From NCBI RefSeq assembly GCF_000218565.1, contig NC_015684.1:1054001-1118000 (forward strand): DNA of 64,000 nucleotides, given 5' to 3'. Below are positions 16,140 through 24,770 of the stretch, in pieces. Each line of letters begins with the position of its first letter. The first letter of the stretch is position 1. Source of the stretch: Afipia carboxidovorans OM5. GTDB lineage: Bacteria; Pseudomonadota; Alphaproteobacteria; Rhizobiales; Xanthobacteraceae. The position numbers were made by a program, and so were the translations under genes. Under the pieces are notes generated by a model. It was not told the DNA's origin, did no database searches, and was given only the letters and a program-made list of their open reading frames with translations.

Positions 16140-17754
16140 GGCGATCTTTCCCGTGCATGGAGAGAAACAGCGCGCCCGCCGCGTCCTGATCGTGGACGAC
16201 GATGCCGACGTCGCCGGAAGCCTCGCCTCGTTGCTGCAACTCGAACACTACGATGTCGAGATCGCCCATGGGCCCGAGACCGCGCTGCCGCTCGGTGCCA
16301 GGGCGGATGTCGCGCTGGTCGATATCCGGCTCGGGCATGCCGATGGTGTGCAGCTTGCGGCGGAGCTGCGCCAGCACCATCCCGATATTCTGGTGGTGAT
16401 GATGACCGCCTATGCGTCGATCCAGACCGCGATCAAGGCGATCCGCGCCGGCGCTTACGATTATCTCTGCAAGCCGTTCGATCCCGATGATCTGCTGGCG
16501 ACGCTCGACCGCTGTTTCGAGCGCCTCGATCTGGTGCGCTCGCGGCGCGAGGCGGAGGAGCAGTTGCGCCACAGCCGCCGGATGGAAGCGCTGGGCCAGC
16601 TCACCGCGGGCGTCGCGCACGACTTCAACAATCTCCTGTCGGTCGTGATTGGCAATCTTCGCCTCGCGCGAGAAGATGTGTCTGCGTCCGCGATCGCCGA
16701 CACCGCGGTGCTGCGTGAACTTGTGCAGGACGCGCTCGATGCCGCGCTCGGCGGGGTGGAGACCACGCGCCGCTTCCTCGCGCTCGGCCGCAATCAGGCG
16801 CTGACGCCGGAAACGCTCGACCTGCGGATTCAGGTCAGCGAATTGTCGCGCTCGCTGGAGCGCATGCTCGGCGAGGAGGTCGGTCTCGTCGTCAATGTGC
16901 CGGAGACCGCGTGCGCGATTTACGCCGACCGCCATCAGTTCGATGCGAGCCTTCTCAATCTTGCGATCAATGCGCGCGATGCCGTTGCCGAGCGAGAAGA
17001 CGCGGCCGGGCGGATCGTGCTCGACGTGGCCTGCGTCGATCTGCGGGAAGGCTCGCCGCGGCTGCTACCCGACATGAAGCCCGGCTCTTATGTCCGCATC
17101 AGCGTGACCGACAATGGTTGCGGCATGACGGCCGAGATTCGCGAGAAGGCGTTGCAGCCGTTCTTCACCACCAAGGCGGCGGAGCGCGGCAGCGGCCTCG
17201 GCCTCAGCACCGTCTACAGTTTCGTCCGGCAGTCGGAAGGCAATCTTGCCATCGACAGCATGCCGGGTGTCGGCACCACGGTCTCGCTCTATCTGCCGCT
17301 GTGCGCGTCCGATCGGCGCGCGGAGCAGGCGGCCCGGAGTGAAGTTGCAGACAAGGGCAGGGTGCTGCTGGTCGAGGATCAGGCGCCGGTGCGGGCGCTG
17401 TTCACGCGCCAGCTCAACCGCCTCGGATACGAGGTGATGGCGGCGGGGAATGCCGAGGACGCGCTGCGCATTCTGGAATCCGGCCGCGCCTTCGACCTGA
17501 TGCTGAGCGACGTGATGCTGCCGAACCGGATCAACGGCACGGACCTGTGCCGGATCGTGCGGCAGCGCTGGCCGCGCACCGCCATTCTGCTGGCGACGGC
17601 GCTGCCCGCGGCTGCGCTCGAGACGTTATGCGAGGAAGGCTCAGCCCCTCGCGTGCCGATCCTGCAGAAGCCCGTCGAGATCGAAGTGCTGGCGGCGGCG
17701 CTGCGCCGCGCGCTCGCTCAGTGCGACGATTCCGGCGAGAGTGTGAAGACGTAG
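16132..17754 (+). CDS. Hybrid sensor kinase, REC - HisKA/HATPase - REC
   Basis: A 540-residue soluble protein. The N-terminal receiver (about 20-140) has phospho-acceptor D64 in VDIRLG and K of CKPF. The kinase core has H163 in VAHDFNNLLS, N-box LAINARDAV, DNGCGM and GSGLGLS. The C-terminal receiver (about 405-530) has D460 in LSDVMLP. No transmembrane or PAS domain is seen. It probably takes phosphate from the NCS1-kinase on its first receiver and relays it through its own kinase core. The start overlaps the upstream stop by 8 bp (tight coupling). Its 3' end overlaps the convergent OmpR-type regulator by 37 bp. Confidence 0.9.
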   Translation: MDEAIFPVHGEKQRARRVLIVDDDADVAGSLASLLQLEHYDVEIAHGPETALPLGARADVALVDIRLGHADGVQLAAELRQHHPDILVVMMTAYASIQTAIKAIRAGAYDYLCKPFDPDDLLATLDRCFERLDLVRSRREAEEQLRHSRRMEALGQLTAGVAHDFNNLLSVVIGNLRLAREDVSASAIADTAVLRELVQDALDAALGGVETTRRFLALGRNQALTPETLDLRIQVSELSRSLERMLGEEVGLVVNVPETACAIYADRHQFDASLLNLAINARDAVAEREDAAGRIVLDVACVDLREGSPRLLPDMKPGSYVRISVTDNGCGMTAEIREKALQPFFTTKAAERGSGLGLSTVYSFVRQSEGNLAIDSMPGVGTTVSLYLPLCASDRRAEQAARSEVADKGRVLLVEDQAPVRALFTRQLNRLGYEVMAAGNAEDALRILESGRAFDLMLSDVMLPNRINGTDLCRIVRQRWPRTAILLATALPAAALETLCEEGSAPRVPILQKPVEIEVLAAALRRALAQCDDSGESVKT

Positions 17755-18443
17755 CCCGCGCCGCGAACCGTCTTGATGATCTGGTTGGCGCGATTGTTAT
17801 CGTTGAGCTTGCGGCGCAGCTTGCCGATCAGCACGTCGATGCTGCGGTCGAACGGCGTCCAGTGCCGGTTGGCGATCAGGTCGAGGATCTGGTCGCGCGT
17901 CAGCACGCGCCCCGCGCGCTGCACCAGCGCCGCCAGCAGATGGAACTCCTGACTCGTCAGCACCACCGCCTCATCATCCGGTGAGAACAATTCGCGGCGG
18001 CCGAGATCGAGCCGCCATCCGGCGAAAAGAATAATGTCCTTCTCCGCGGGAGCGGCGCTGCGCTGCGGCGTGGGCCGGGCGCGGCGCAACACGGTGCGGA
18101 TGCGCGCCAGCAGTTCCCGCGGCTCGAACGGCTTGGTCAGATAATCGTCGGCGCCGATTTCGAGACAGATGATCTTGTCGACGGTCTCATGCCGCCCGGA
18201 CAGCATGACGAGCGGTGTATCGTATCGGGTGCGGATATCGCGGGCGAGGGTGATGCCGTCCTCGCCGTTCGGAAAACTCAGATCAAGAATGATGAGATCG
18301 AACGGAACATTGGCAAGTGCCCGCTGCATCGCGTTGCCATCGAAGGCGAATTCGGTTGCATAGCCTTCGCGTGTCAGGAACTTGGAGACGAAGCCGCACA
18401 GCCGCGGGTCGTCGTCCACCATCAGGATACGCTGAGTCTGCAC
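17718..18443 (-). CDS. OmpR-family response regulator
   Basis: A 241-residue two-domain regulator. The receiver (1-120) has acidic pair D10/D11, phospho-acceptor D54 in LILDLSFP and the K of TKPFE. The C-terminal winged helix (about 140-235) shows the OmpR/PhoB pattern LTSQEFHLLAAL...GRVLTRDQIL...RSIDVLIGKLRRKL...RGAGYVF. GTG start with AAGGGGAG upstream. It converges on the hybrid kinase (37-bp shared 3' ends) and is divergent from fmdA, making it the natural output of the two kinases and a candidate regulator of the formamidase operon. The pairing is inferred from position. Confidence 0.92.
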   Translation of the reverse strand: MQTQRILMVDDDPRLCGFVSKFLTREGYATEFAFDGNAMQRALANVPFDLIILDLSFPNGEDGITLARDIRTRYDTPLVMLSGRHETVDKIICLEIGADDYLTKPFEPRELLARIRTVLRRARPTPQRSAAPAEKDIILFAGWRLDLGRRELFSPDDEAVVLTSQEFHLLAALVQRAGRVLTRDQILDLIANRHWTPFDRSIDVLIGKLRRKLNDNNRANQIIKTVRGAGYVFTLSPESSH

Positions 18444-18689
18444 GGCACTCCCCTTGCATCTCGCAGGGTTTCACGGCACCCGATCCTCGATTGAGTAGAT
18501 CATATCCGGCTTTGGCCCGATATGGGCCTGCGGCACAAAATCCGGTTACAAAAAATTACATAGCGCCGGCCTTCCGATCACATGCGGCTTACATGACGAG
18601 CTTAGCCTCTTCCCGGGTGCGGTGCGCCACGCGGTCTGCGTGGGCGCACTTTCAGCGAAATATCGTGCACCGGCACAGGGAGGAAGCAA

Positions 18690-19916
18690 ATGGCCAAGAC
18701 CGTATTCAAGATCGACGTCAACAAGGCCCCGGAAACCCAGTCAGTCAAAACACATAACCGCTGGCATCCCGATCTTCCGATGGTGGAGACATTCAAGCCG
18801 GGCTCCGAATTCCGTGTTGAATGTTACGACTGGACCGGCGGGCAAATTCACAACGACGACAGCGCCAACGACATTCGCGACGTCGATCTCACCAAGGTTC
18901 ACTATCTCAGCGGCCCCTTCGGCGTCGAAGGCGCCGAGCCGGGCGACCTCATGGTGGTCGACATTCTCGACATCGGCCCGATCGAGGGATCGGAGTGGGG
19001 CTTCAACGGCCTGTTCGACAAGAAGAACGGCGGTGGCTTCCTGACCGAGCACTATCCCCATGCGGTCAAATCATGCTGGGATTTCCACGGCGTCTACACC
19101 ACCTCGCGTCACATCCCGAAGGTGCGTTTCCCGGGCCTCATCCATCCCGGCCTGATCGGCTGTCTGCCGGACCACAAGTTGCTCGCGGAAGCGAACCGCC
19201 GTGAAGCGGCGCTGGTTGCGACCAACCCCGACCGCGTGCCGCCGCTTGCGGCATTGCCTTATGCCGACACCGCGCTGATGGGCCAGATGTCCGGCGGCGC
19301 GCGCGACAAGGCGGCAAAGGAGGGCTGGCGCACGGTGCCGCCGCGCGAGCATGGCGGCAACTGCGATATCAAGAACCTGTCGCGCGGCTCGCGCTGCTAC
19401 TTCCCGGTCTACGTGAAGGGCGGCGGCCTCTCGATGGGCGATATCCACTTCTCGCAGGGCGACGGCGAGATCACATTCTGCGGCGCCATCGAAATGGCGG
19501 GCTGGATCGACATCGGCGTCGGCCTCATCAAGGGCGGCATGGCGAAGTACGGCATTATCAACCCGATCTTCAAGCCGAGCCCGATCGATCCGCATTTCGA
19601 CGACTATCTGATCTTCGAGGGCATCTCGGTCGATGAGCACACCGGCGAGCAGTATTATCTTGACGCCCATGTGGCCTACCGGCGGGCCTGCCTCAATGCC
19701 ATCGAGTATCTGAAGAAATTCGGTTACTCGGGCGAGCAGGCTTACTCGATCCTCGGCACTGCGCCGGTGGAAGGGCGCATTGCGGGCATTGTCGATATCC
19801 CGAACGTCTGCGCCACCGTCGCGATCCCGACCAAGATCTTCGAGTTCGACATCAACCCATCCTCTACCGGCCCGACCAAGCAGGTGAGCGGGGCGGATGT
19901 CGCAAGAGCGAGCTGA
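18690..19916 (+). CDS. fmdA: Formamidase (acetamidase/formamidase family)
   Basis: A 408-residue cytoplasmic amidase expected to hydrolyse formamide to formate and ammonia, and perhaps other short amides. The family segments are clear: HNRWHPDLP near the N-terminus, the ECYDWTGGQI segment, GPFGVEGAEPGDLMVVDI, HPGLIGCLP, HGGNCDIKNLS and the later GGLSMGDIHFSQGDGE with a conserved acidic/His cluster. Length matches the Methylophilus FmdA type. A strong GGGAGGAAG site precedes the ATG. It is followed by amiS and fmdB, the same gene set seen in amide-utilisation operons, and divergent from the OmpR-type regulator. Confidence 0.93.
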   Translation: MAKTVFKIDVNKAPETQSVKTHNRWHPDLPMVETFKPGSEFRVECYDWTGGQIHNDDSANDIRDVDLTKVHYLSGPFGVEGAEPGDLMVVDILDIGPIEGSEWGFNGLFDKKNGGGFLTEHYPHAVKSCWDFHGVYTTSRHIPKVRFPGLIHPGLIGCLPDHKLLAEANRREAALVATNPDRVPPLAALPYADTALMGQMSGGARDKAAKEGWRTVPPREHGGNCDIKNLSRGSRCYFPVYVKGGGLSMGDIHFSQGDGEITFCGAIEMAGWIDIGVGLIKGGMAKYGIINPIFKPSPIDPHFDDYLIFEGISVDEHTGEQYYLDAHVAYRRACLNAIEYLKKFGYSGEQAYSILGTAPVEGRIAGIVDIPNVCATVAIPTKIFEFDINPSSTGPTKQVSGADVARAS

Positions 19917-19947
19917 TCGCTCGGTCGATCAACTGATGCATGCGGAA

Positions 19948-19969
19948 GGCCCGGCAGTTTTGCCGGGCC
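19948..19969 (+). other. Hairpin between fmdA and amiS
   Basis: Nine-bp perfect arms GGCCCGGCA/TGCCGGGCC with loop GTTT, in the 78-nt gap after fmdA. There is no T tract, so it more likely stabilises the fmdA 3' end or partly attenuates read-through than fully terminates. Confidence 0.45.
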
Positions 19970-19994
19970 GACCGGTGCCGGCGGAGGACGGGCC

Positions 19995-20507
19995 ATGCTT
20001 CTCGGATTGGCGTTACTTTATGTCGGCGCGGTTCTGACCCTGAATGGCCTTTGGCTGCTCGGGAAGATCGAAGACCGCGAGATTGCTTTCATCAACGTGG
20101 TGTCGGGCTTCATCACGCTGTGCGTCGCGCTCTACTCGGCGTTCGGGCCGGGCGCGAATGCCGGCTCGGTGCGGGCCGCGGCGCTGACCCTGTTGTTCAC
20201 GACGACGTATCTCTGGGTTGCCTACAACCGGGTGGTGTCGGTGGATGGGCGCGGCCTCGGCTGGTTCAGCCTGTTCGTCGCGATCACCGTGGTGCCGGTT
20301 GCAATCGGTGCATTCAGGGACTCGGCCGATATCGCGGGCCTCTGGATGGCGTTCAACTGGACCGCGTGGGCGGTGCTCTGGTTCATGTATTTCCTGCTGC
20401 TCGCGGCCAAGCGTCCGATTCTGCCGGCAACAGGCATGGCGACACTGCTGGTCGGCATTTTCACCGGATGGTTGCCCGGCATGCTGATGCTCGAAGGGAA
20501 AATCTAA
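19995..20507 (+). CDS. amiS: AmiS/UreI-family amide or urea channel
   Basis: A 170-residue integral membrane protein with six to seven hydrophobic helices, matching the proton-gated urea/short-amide channel family (AmiS, UreI). Family features include LLYVGAVLTLNGLW at the start and FNWTAWAVLWFMYF near helix 6. It would let formamide or acetamide cross the inner membrane for FmdA. GGAGGAC lies 6 nt before the ATG. The gene is second in the formamidase operon, after a hairpin. Confidence 0.9.
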   Translation: MLLGLALLYVGAVLTLNGLWLLGKIEDREIAFINVVSGFITLCVALYSAFGPGANAGSVRAAALTLLFTTTYLWVAYNRVVSVDGRGLGWFSLFVAITVVPVAIGAFRDSADIAGLWMAFNWTAWAVLWFMYFLLLAAKRPILPATGMATLLVGIFTGWLPGMLMLEGKI

Positions 20508-20508
20508 A

Positions 20509-20552
20509 GCGTTTTCGAGCGAACCGGGAACCGGTTCGCGTGAAGAAAACGC
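20509..20552. repeat. Nested palindromic element between amiS and fmdB
   Basis: Outer arms GCGTTTTC/GAAAACGC enclose inner arms CGAACCGG-GAA-CCGGTTCG. The two nested stems are typical of a short palindrome scattered through Rhizobiales genomes (recognised from memory). It begins right after the amiS stop and ends 23 nt before fmdB, where it may attenuate or process the transcript. Confidence 0.7.
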
Positions 20553-20575
20553 GTCAAAAAACTCTGGAGGATCGA

Positions 20576-20875
20576 ATGCCACTTTACAGTTACGCCTGCG
20601 AAGAGTGCGGTCCCTTCGAGGGATGGGCGGAGATGTCGGAAGCGGAGAAGGCGATGTGCTGCCCGAGCTGCGCGGCCGAAGCGGCGCGGATGATGGCGAC
20701 GCCTCATCTCAGCACGATGGGGTCGGGATTGCGCCGTGCACTTTCGCGCTCGGAGAAGACGGCGTCGGAGCCGCGTGTCGTTTCCCGCAAGCATCTTGCC
20801 GGCTGTGGCTGCGCGCTTTGCGCGGTGCGCAAGAAGCCAACGCCGATCGAGCGGCGCTGGTCGCTTGGGCACTGA
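20576..20875 (+). CDS. fmdB: FmdB-family zinc-ribbon protein
   Basis: A 99-residue protein whose first 45 residues form a zinc ribbon: CEEC at residues 8-11 and CCPSC about 20 residues later, in the context MPLYSYACEECG...F, the FmdB/CxxC_CXXC_SSSS signature. The basic C-terminal tail has a second Cys group (GCGCALC). FmdB was proposed to regulate formamidase in Methylophilus, but its role is not firmly known. It closes the fmdA-amiS-fmdB operon. CTGGAGG ribosome site upstream. Confidence 0.85.
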   Translation: MPLYSYACEECGPFEGWAEMSEAEKAMCCPSCAAEAARMMATPHLSTMGSGLRRALSRSEKTASEPRVVSRKHLAGCGCALCAVRKKPTPIERRWSLGH

Positions 20876-20944
20876 TCGCGACGGTCGTTCGCGGCCGTGG
20901 ATGTTCAATAGTTCATCGATCGGTCCCGCAGCCGCGTTTCCTTC

Positions 20945-21063
20945 GCCTCTCCCCGTTGGGGAGAGGCCGCGCCATAGGCGCGGGTGAGGGGAACTGGATA
21001 TTAAATCGAGGCATTGAGAGCCCCTCACCCTAACCCTCTCCCCGTAAGAACGGGGAGAGGGGG
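20945..21063. repeat. Dispersed composite palindromic repeat, family A copy 2
   Basis: First unit CCTCTCCCCGTTGGGGAGAGG with tail GCGCC-ATA-GGCGC and GGGTGAGGGG. The linker shares ATCGAGGCATT with copy 4. The inverted unit starts CCCCTCACCCTAACCCTCTC and ends in a CCCCGT..ACGGGG hairpin. It fills the middle of a 406-bp gap (20876-21281); the rest of the gap holds nothing I can support apart from an AT-rich stretch at 21140-21180 that may carry the promoter of the next gene. Confidence 0.85.
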
Positions 21064-21281
21064 TGCCGTGGTCCTTGCTTGCGTCCGCTCCCCGTTCGGA
21101 GCAGTTCGGCTTTCCCGGAGTCGGTTTAGTCACAAGACGGCTGACTTGTTTTGTAAATTTGTAATTTGACTAACTTTTACACCTCACACGGCATTCGTGG
21201 CGGAGGCCCTGCCGGATGTGTCATGCCGCTTGTGGAGGCGCAAACCTGCGTCGTTCGCAACACAAAGAGCAAGGCATTTCG

Positions 21282-22295
21282 ATGAAGGTTTGTATCTACG
21301 GCGCGGGAGCGATTGGCGGCTATGTCGGCGTGTTGATGAAGCTCGCCGGGGCCGATGTGTCTTTGATTGCGCGCGGCGCGCACCTCAAGGCGATCAAGGA
21401 CGACGGACTCAAGCTGCACATCGGCGGCGAGGAGAAGGTCGCGCGGATGACGGCGACCGCCGATCCCGCGGAACTCGGGCCGCAGGATTACGTCATCATT
21501 GCGCTGAAGGCGCATCAGGCGTGGGAAGTCGCCGAGCAGATGAAGCCGCTGCTCGGGCCGAACACCTCGGTCGTCACCGCGCAGAACGGCCTGCCGTGGT
21601 GGTACTTCCACGGCTTCCAGGGGCAATATGCCGACCGGCGCATCGAGAGCGTCGATCCCGGCTCGCGGCAGTGGAATGCGATCGGGCCGGAGCGCGTCAT
21701 CGGTTGCACGGTCTATCCGGCGGCGGAGGTCGAGGCGCCGGGTGTCATCCATCACATCTCTGGCGACAAGTTCGGCCTCGGTGAGCCGACCCGCGCCGTC
21801 ACCGAGCGCGCGCAAAAGCTGTCGCAACTGTTCGAGAGCGCCGGGCTGAAGGCGCCGATCCTGCCCGAGATCCGCAACGACATCTGGCTGAAGCTGTGGG
21901 GCAATTTGTGCTTCAACCCGATCTCGGCGCTGACGCATGCGACTCTCGATGTCGTCGCGACCGATCCAGGCACGCGCGAACTCTCCCGCAACATGATGGA
22001 GGAGGCCGAGCGTATCGCGCGGCGCATCGGCGTGCATTTCCGAGTCGATATCGAACGGCGCATCAACGGCGCGGCGCGCGTCGGCGCCCATCGCACCTCG
22101 ATGCTGCAGGATGTCGACAAGAACCGCCCGATCGAACTCGACGCGCTGCTGACCTCGGTGCAGGAACTCGGCCGTCTCACCGAAGTGCCGACGCCGCACA
22201 TCAATGCGGTGCTCGCCCTCGCCAAGCAGATGGGGCGGGTGAAGGGAATCTACCCGACGTTCCCGGAGGAAAAGGTCGCCGAGGTCGACGATTGA
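21282..22295 (+). CDS. panE: 2-dehydropantoate 2-reductase (ketopantoate reductase)
   Basis: A 337-residue NADPH-dependent reductase, which makes pantoate for pantothenate and CoA synthesis. The N-terminal nucleotide fold has GAGAIGGYVG (residues 7-16). The central ALKAHQ segment and the later ...LWLKLWGNLCFNPISALT stretch match the ApbA/PanE family, with the conserved K and N. An extended in-frame start lies at 21216, but the Rossmann fold begins directly after the ATG at 21282. Several paralogues of this family exist in related genomes and some act on other substrates, so the biosynthetic role is likely but not certain. Confidence 0.85.
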   Translation: MKVCIYGAGAIGGYVGVLMKLAGADVSLIARGAHLKAIKDDGLKLHIGGEEKVARMTATADPAELGPQDYVIIALKAHQAWEVAEQMKPLLGPNTSVVTAQNGLPWWYFHGFQGQYADRRIESVDPGSRQWNAIGPERVIGCTVYPAAEVEAPGVIHHISGDKFGLGEPTRAVTERAQKLSQLFESAGLKAPILPEIRNDIWLKLWGNLCFNPISALTHATLDVVATDPGTRELSRNMMEEAERIARRIGVHFRVDIERRINGAARVGAHRTSMLQDVDKNRPIELDALLTSVQELGRLTEVPTPHINAVLALAKQMGRVKGIYPTFPEEKVAEVDD

Positions 22296-22379
22296 TGAGG
22301 CGGCGAGTGCGCCGAACTTCTCTCGTCATCGCAGTGCAGGTTACTCATTCAGTGATCGTGCCCGCAGAGGTTCCCTTTA

Positions 22380-22531
22380 CCTCTCCCCGGCGGGGAGAGG
22401 TCGGCGAGCCATAAGCGCGGTTACGCGCGTCTTCAACGCGCTATGGCGAGCCGGGTGAGGGGGATCGAATTTCACGTTTGAGTTCAGTGCCCCTCACCCC
22501 AACCCTCTCCCCGCAAGAACGGGGAGAGGGA
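22380..22531. repeat. Dispersed composite palindromic repeat, family A copy 3
   Basis: CTCTCCCCGGCGGGGAGAG hairpin, then CGGCGAGCC..GGCGAGCCGGGTGAGGGG enclosing a 36-bp insert, a linker, and the inverted CCCCTCACCCCAACCCTCTC unit with its CCCCG..CGGGG hairpin. It lies in a 432-bp gap between panE and the next gene. The remainder of that gap (22532-22727) shows no gene. Confidence 0.85.
22410..22445. repeat. 36-bp nested palindrome inserted in repeat A copy 3
   Basis: Starts CATAAGCGCGGTTACGCGCG and ends CAACGCGCTATG. The same 36-bp module, with matched stem changes, occurs at 35729-35764 inside a member of the other repeat family. It sits in the loop where copy 2 has only a short ATA. Confidence 0.8.
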
Positions 22532-22727
22532 GCGCATCGCGGGTGAGGCCCGCAGAATAACAACTTCGAATCAATCGCTGATGAACCTGCCTAGCCCTGG
22601 CAGAGAGCAGCAAATCCGGTTCCTTCCGCACCCAAATATCGGTTTGCGATCCCTATAAAAGGGTGGACCTGCCACCTCGCTTTTCGCAATATCCGGGCGC
22701 CGTTCTGACAGCGTGCAGGGAGGCCCG

Positions 22728-24665
22728 ATGTTTCCGCACAGCCGGATTGCCGCCGCGACTGCGTCACTGCTGATCGCGAGCGCCTTTTTCATCTCTCCTG
22801 TTTCATCCACGCAAGCATGGGCCGAAACGTCCAGCGCATGCGCCACCGAGGGCACCAACCTCGCCGTGCTGGCCTCGCCTGCCGTGCCATGGAAAGGTGC
22901 GCCGCTGCGGGTGATCTTCGCAGCCGAGAAGTCGGCGCAGGGCGAGCTTTCGCTGATTGCGCCGGACGGCAGCGTCGCGGTGAAATCGAGCAAGCCGCAT
23001 GGTGGCCCGCCTTATTTCTGGATCGCCGAAGTCGCAACGCCGGTTGCGGGAACGTGGCATGCGAAATTCGTGCGTGATCGTGCTGTGTCCGGCTGCGAGA
23101 CGGTGACGCGCGAGATCGCGGTGCGCGCCGAGCGGCCGCAGAAACCGGGGACCGTGGCGGGCAGCGTCTGGCCGGTTCACGACACTTGGGATCGCGCTAC
23201 GGAAAATCTCTATTCGGCCTGGATCGAGAAGCTGTTCGATGCCTCGCTCGATGCGCCGCCGTCGTGGAAGGCGCTGCATGAGGTGCTGCGTGATCGCTCG
23301 CGCAATTTCCTGTTCGATTACCTCGGCCTCGGTGAGGATGAGATGGGGATGGTGTTCCACCCCGATTGCGCGGACATGCCGTATTTCCTGCGCGCGTATT
23401 TCGCCTTCAAGCTCGGGCTGCCGTTCGGCTATTCGCGCTGTTCGCGCGGCACCGCGACCAAGGCACCGACCTGCCCGCAGTGGTTCAACATCGAGAGTGT
23501 CGAGGCCGCGCGTCAACCACCGCAGCAATCGGCATCGGCCGAGCCTGCGGATGCTGCCGCGGCCGAGCCTGCGCCGGCAAAGCGCCTCAGCCTCGCAGCC
23601 TCCTTCGGCAAATACATCAACGTGATCGGCGATGCCGTGCATTCCGGCTCGGGACGAACGGCGGCAGCGGATAACAACACCGATTACTATCCGGTGGCGC
23701 TGACGCAGGCAGCGCTGCGGCCCGGCACGATCTACGCCGACCCGTTCGGGCACATCCTGATGCTGACGAAGCGCGTCGCGCAGACCGATCATTCGGCCGG
23801 CGTCTTCCTCGCGGCCGATGCGCAGCCGGACGGCACGGTGGCGATCAAGCGATTCTGGCGCGGCAATTTCCTGTTCGCGCAGGACAACACCACGGGGCCG
23901 GGCTTCAAGCGGTTTCGCCCGGTGGTGCGCGAGCGCAACGGCGCGCTGCGGCGGTTGACGAACACCCAGATCGCGGGCAGCGCGCAGTACGGCAATTATT
24001 CGGCCGAGCAGTCGAAGATGACGACCGAGGCGTTCTACGACCGCATGGACGATGTGATGTCGCCCGCGCCGCTCGATCCCTCGCGCGCGATGAAGGAAGT
24101 GATTGCCGCGCTCGACGAACAGGCGCAGGCGCGCGTCACGTCGGTCGAGAACGGCCGCAAATATCTCGACAGTGGCCGCGGTGTTGCGTCGATGCCGGAG
24201 GGCGCGGCGATCTTCGAGACCACCGGCGCGTGGGAGGATTTCGCGACCCCCTCACGCGATCTGCGGCTTCTGATTGCGATCGACGTGGTGCGCGGCTTCC
24301 CGGACCGCGTTGCGCGGCGACCCGATCGTTACGCGATGCCGGCGGGCAGGAGCGTTGCGGACGTGAAGGGCGAACTGCAAAGCGCGCTCGCCTCAGAGCT
24401 TGCTGCACGTAAATTCACCTATACGCGCAGCGATGGCTCGCCGTGGACGCTGACGGTGAAGGATGTGATCGACCGCGCGCCCGCGCTGGAGATGGCCTAC
24501 AACGTCAACGACTGCGTCGAACTGCGGTGGGGCGCGACCGCGAGTAGCGACGAGGCCGCGACCTGCAAGCGCCACGCGCCGGAGGCCCAGCGCGCCAAGA
24601 TGACGAAGTATCGACCGTGGTTTCACGAGCGCCGCCGGCCCGCTCGCGGTGCGCGGGGCGTGTAA
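22728..24665 (+). CDS. Large exported protein of unknown function with a Cys/His hydrolase-like core
   Basis: A 645-residue protein with a signal peptide ending near AWAET. I do not recognise a named family. Residues 33-125 look like a beta-rich domain. Residues about 150-400 contain HPDCADMPYFLRAYFAFKLG (Cys214) and later YADPFGHILML (His342), separated by an Ala/Pro-rich stretch; this spacing resembles a Cys-His pair of papain/transglutaminase or NlpC/P60-like enzymes, which is inference. The C-terminal third includes a second conserved-looking DCVELRWG segment. GGGAGG lies 5 nt before the ATG at 22728, preferred to a GTG at 22713. It is transcribed alone. It could act on cell wall or on a periplasmic peptide substrate. 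Confidence 0.75.
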   Translation: MFPHSRIAAATASLLIASAFFISPVSSTQAWAETSSACATEGTNLAVLASPAVPWKGAPLRVIFAAEKSAQGELSLIAPDGSVAVKSSKPHGGPPYFWIAEVATPVAGTWHAKFVRDRAVSGCETVTREIAVRAERPQKPGTVAGSVWPVHDTWDRATENLYSAWIEKLFDASLDAPPSWKALHEVLRDRSRNFLFDYLGLGEDEMGMVFHPDCADMPYFLRAYFAFKLGLPFGYSRCSRGTATKAPTCPQWFNIESVEAARQPPQQSASAEPADAAAAEPAPAKRLSLAASFGKYINVIGDAVHSGSGRTAAADNNTDYYPVALTQAALRPGTIYADPFGHILMLTKRVAQTDHSAGVFLAADAQPDGTVAIKRFWRGNFLFAQDNTTGPGFKRFRPVVRERNGALRRLTNTQIAGSAQYGNYSAEQSKMTTEAFYDRMDDVMSPAPLDPSRAMKEVIAALDEQAQARVTSVENGRKYLDSGRGVASMPEGAAIFETTGAWEDFATPSRDLRLLIAIDVVRGFPDRVARRPDRYAMPAGRSVADVKGELQSALASELAARKFTYTRSDGSPWTLTVKDVIDRAPALEMAYNVNDCVELRWGATASSDEAATCKRHAPEAQRAKMTKYRPWFHERRRPARGARGV

Positions 24666-24736
24666 GGTTTATGTTTAAGTGCGCGTGAATCAGCGCACTA
24701 GGGCGGAGCACAGTCCGTCGCGTAATGATGAGGAAA

Positions 24737-24770
24737 GACGTGGATGCCCGGCATAAAGCCGGGCATGACG
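24737..24770. repeat. Dispersed palindromic repeat, family B copy 1
   Basis: GACGTGG followed by ATGCCCGGC-ATAAA-GCCGGGCAT and GAC, a single clean palindrome between the exported protein gene and the diguanylate cyclase. Related units occur at 31118 and 35711. Confidence 0.8.

Noticed and set aside
18514..18528. GGCCC-GATAT-GGGCC as the OmpR-regulator binding site before fmdA
   Set aside because: OmpR-type regulators usually bind direct repeats; a single 5-bp inverted repeat in GC-rich DNA is likely by chance.
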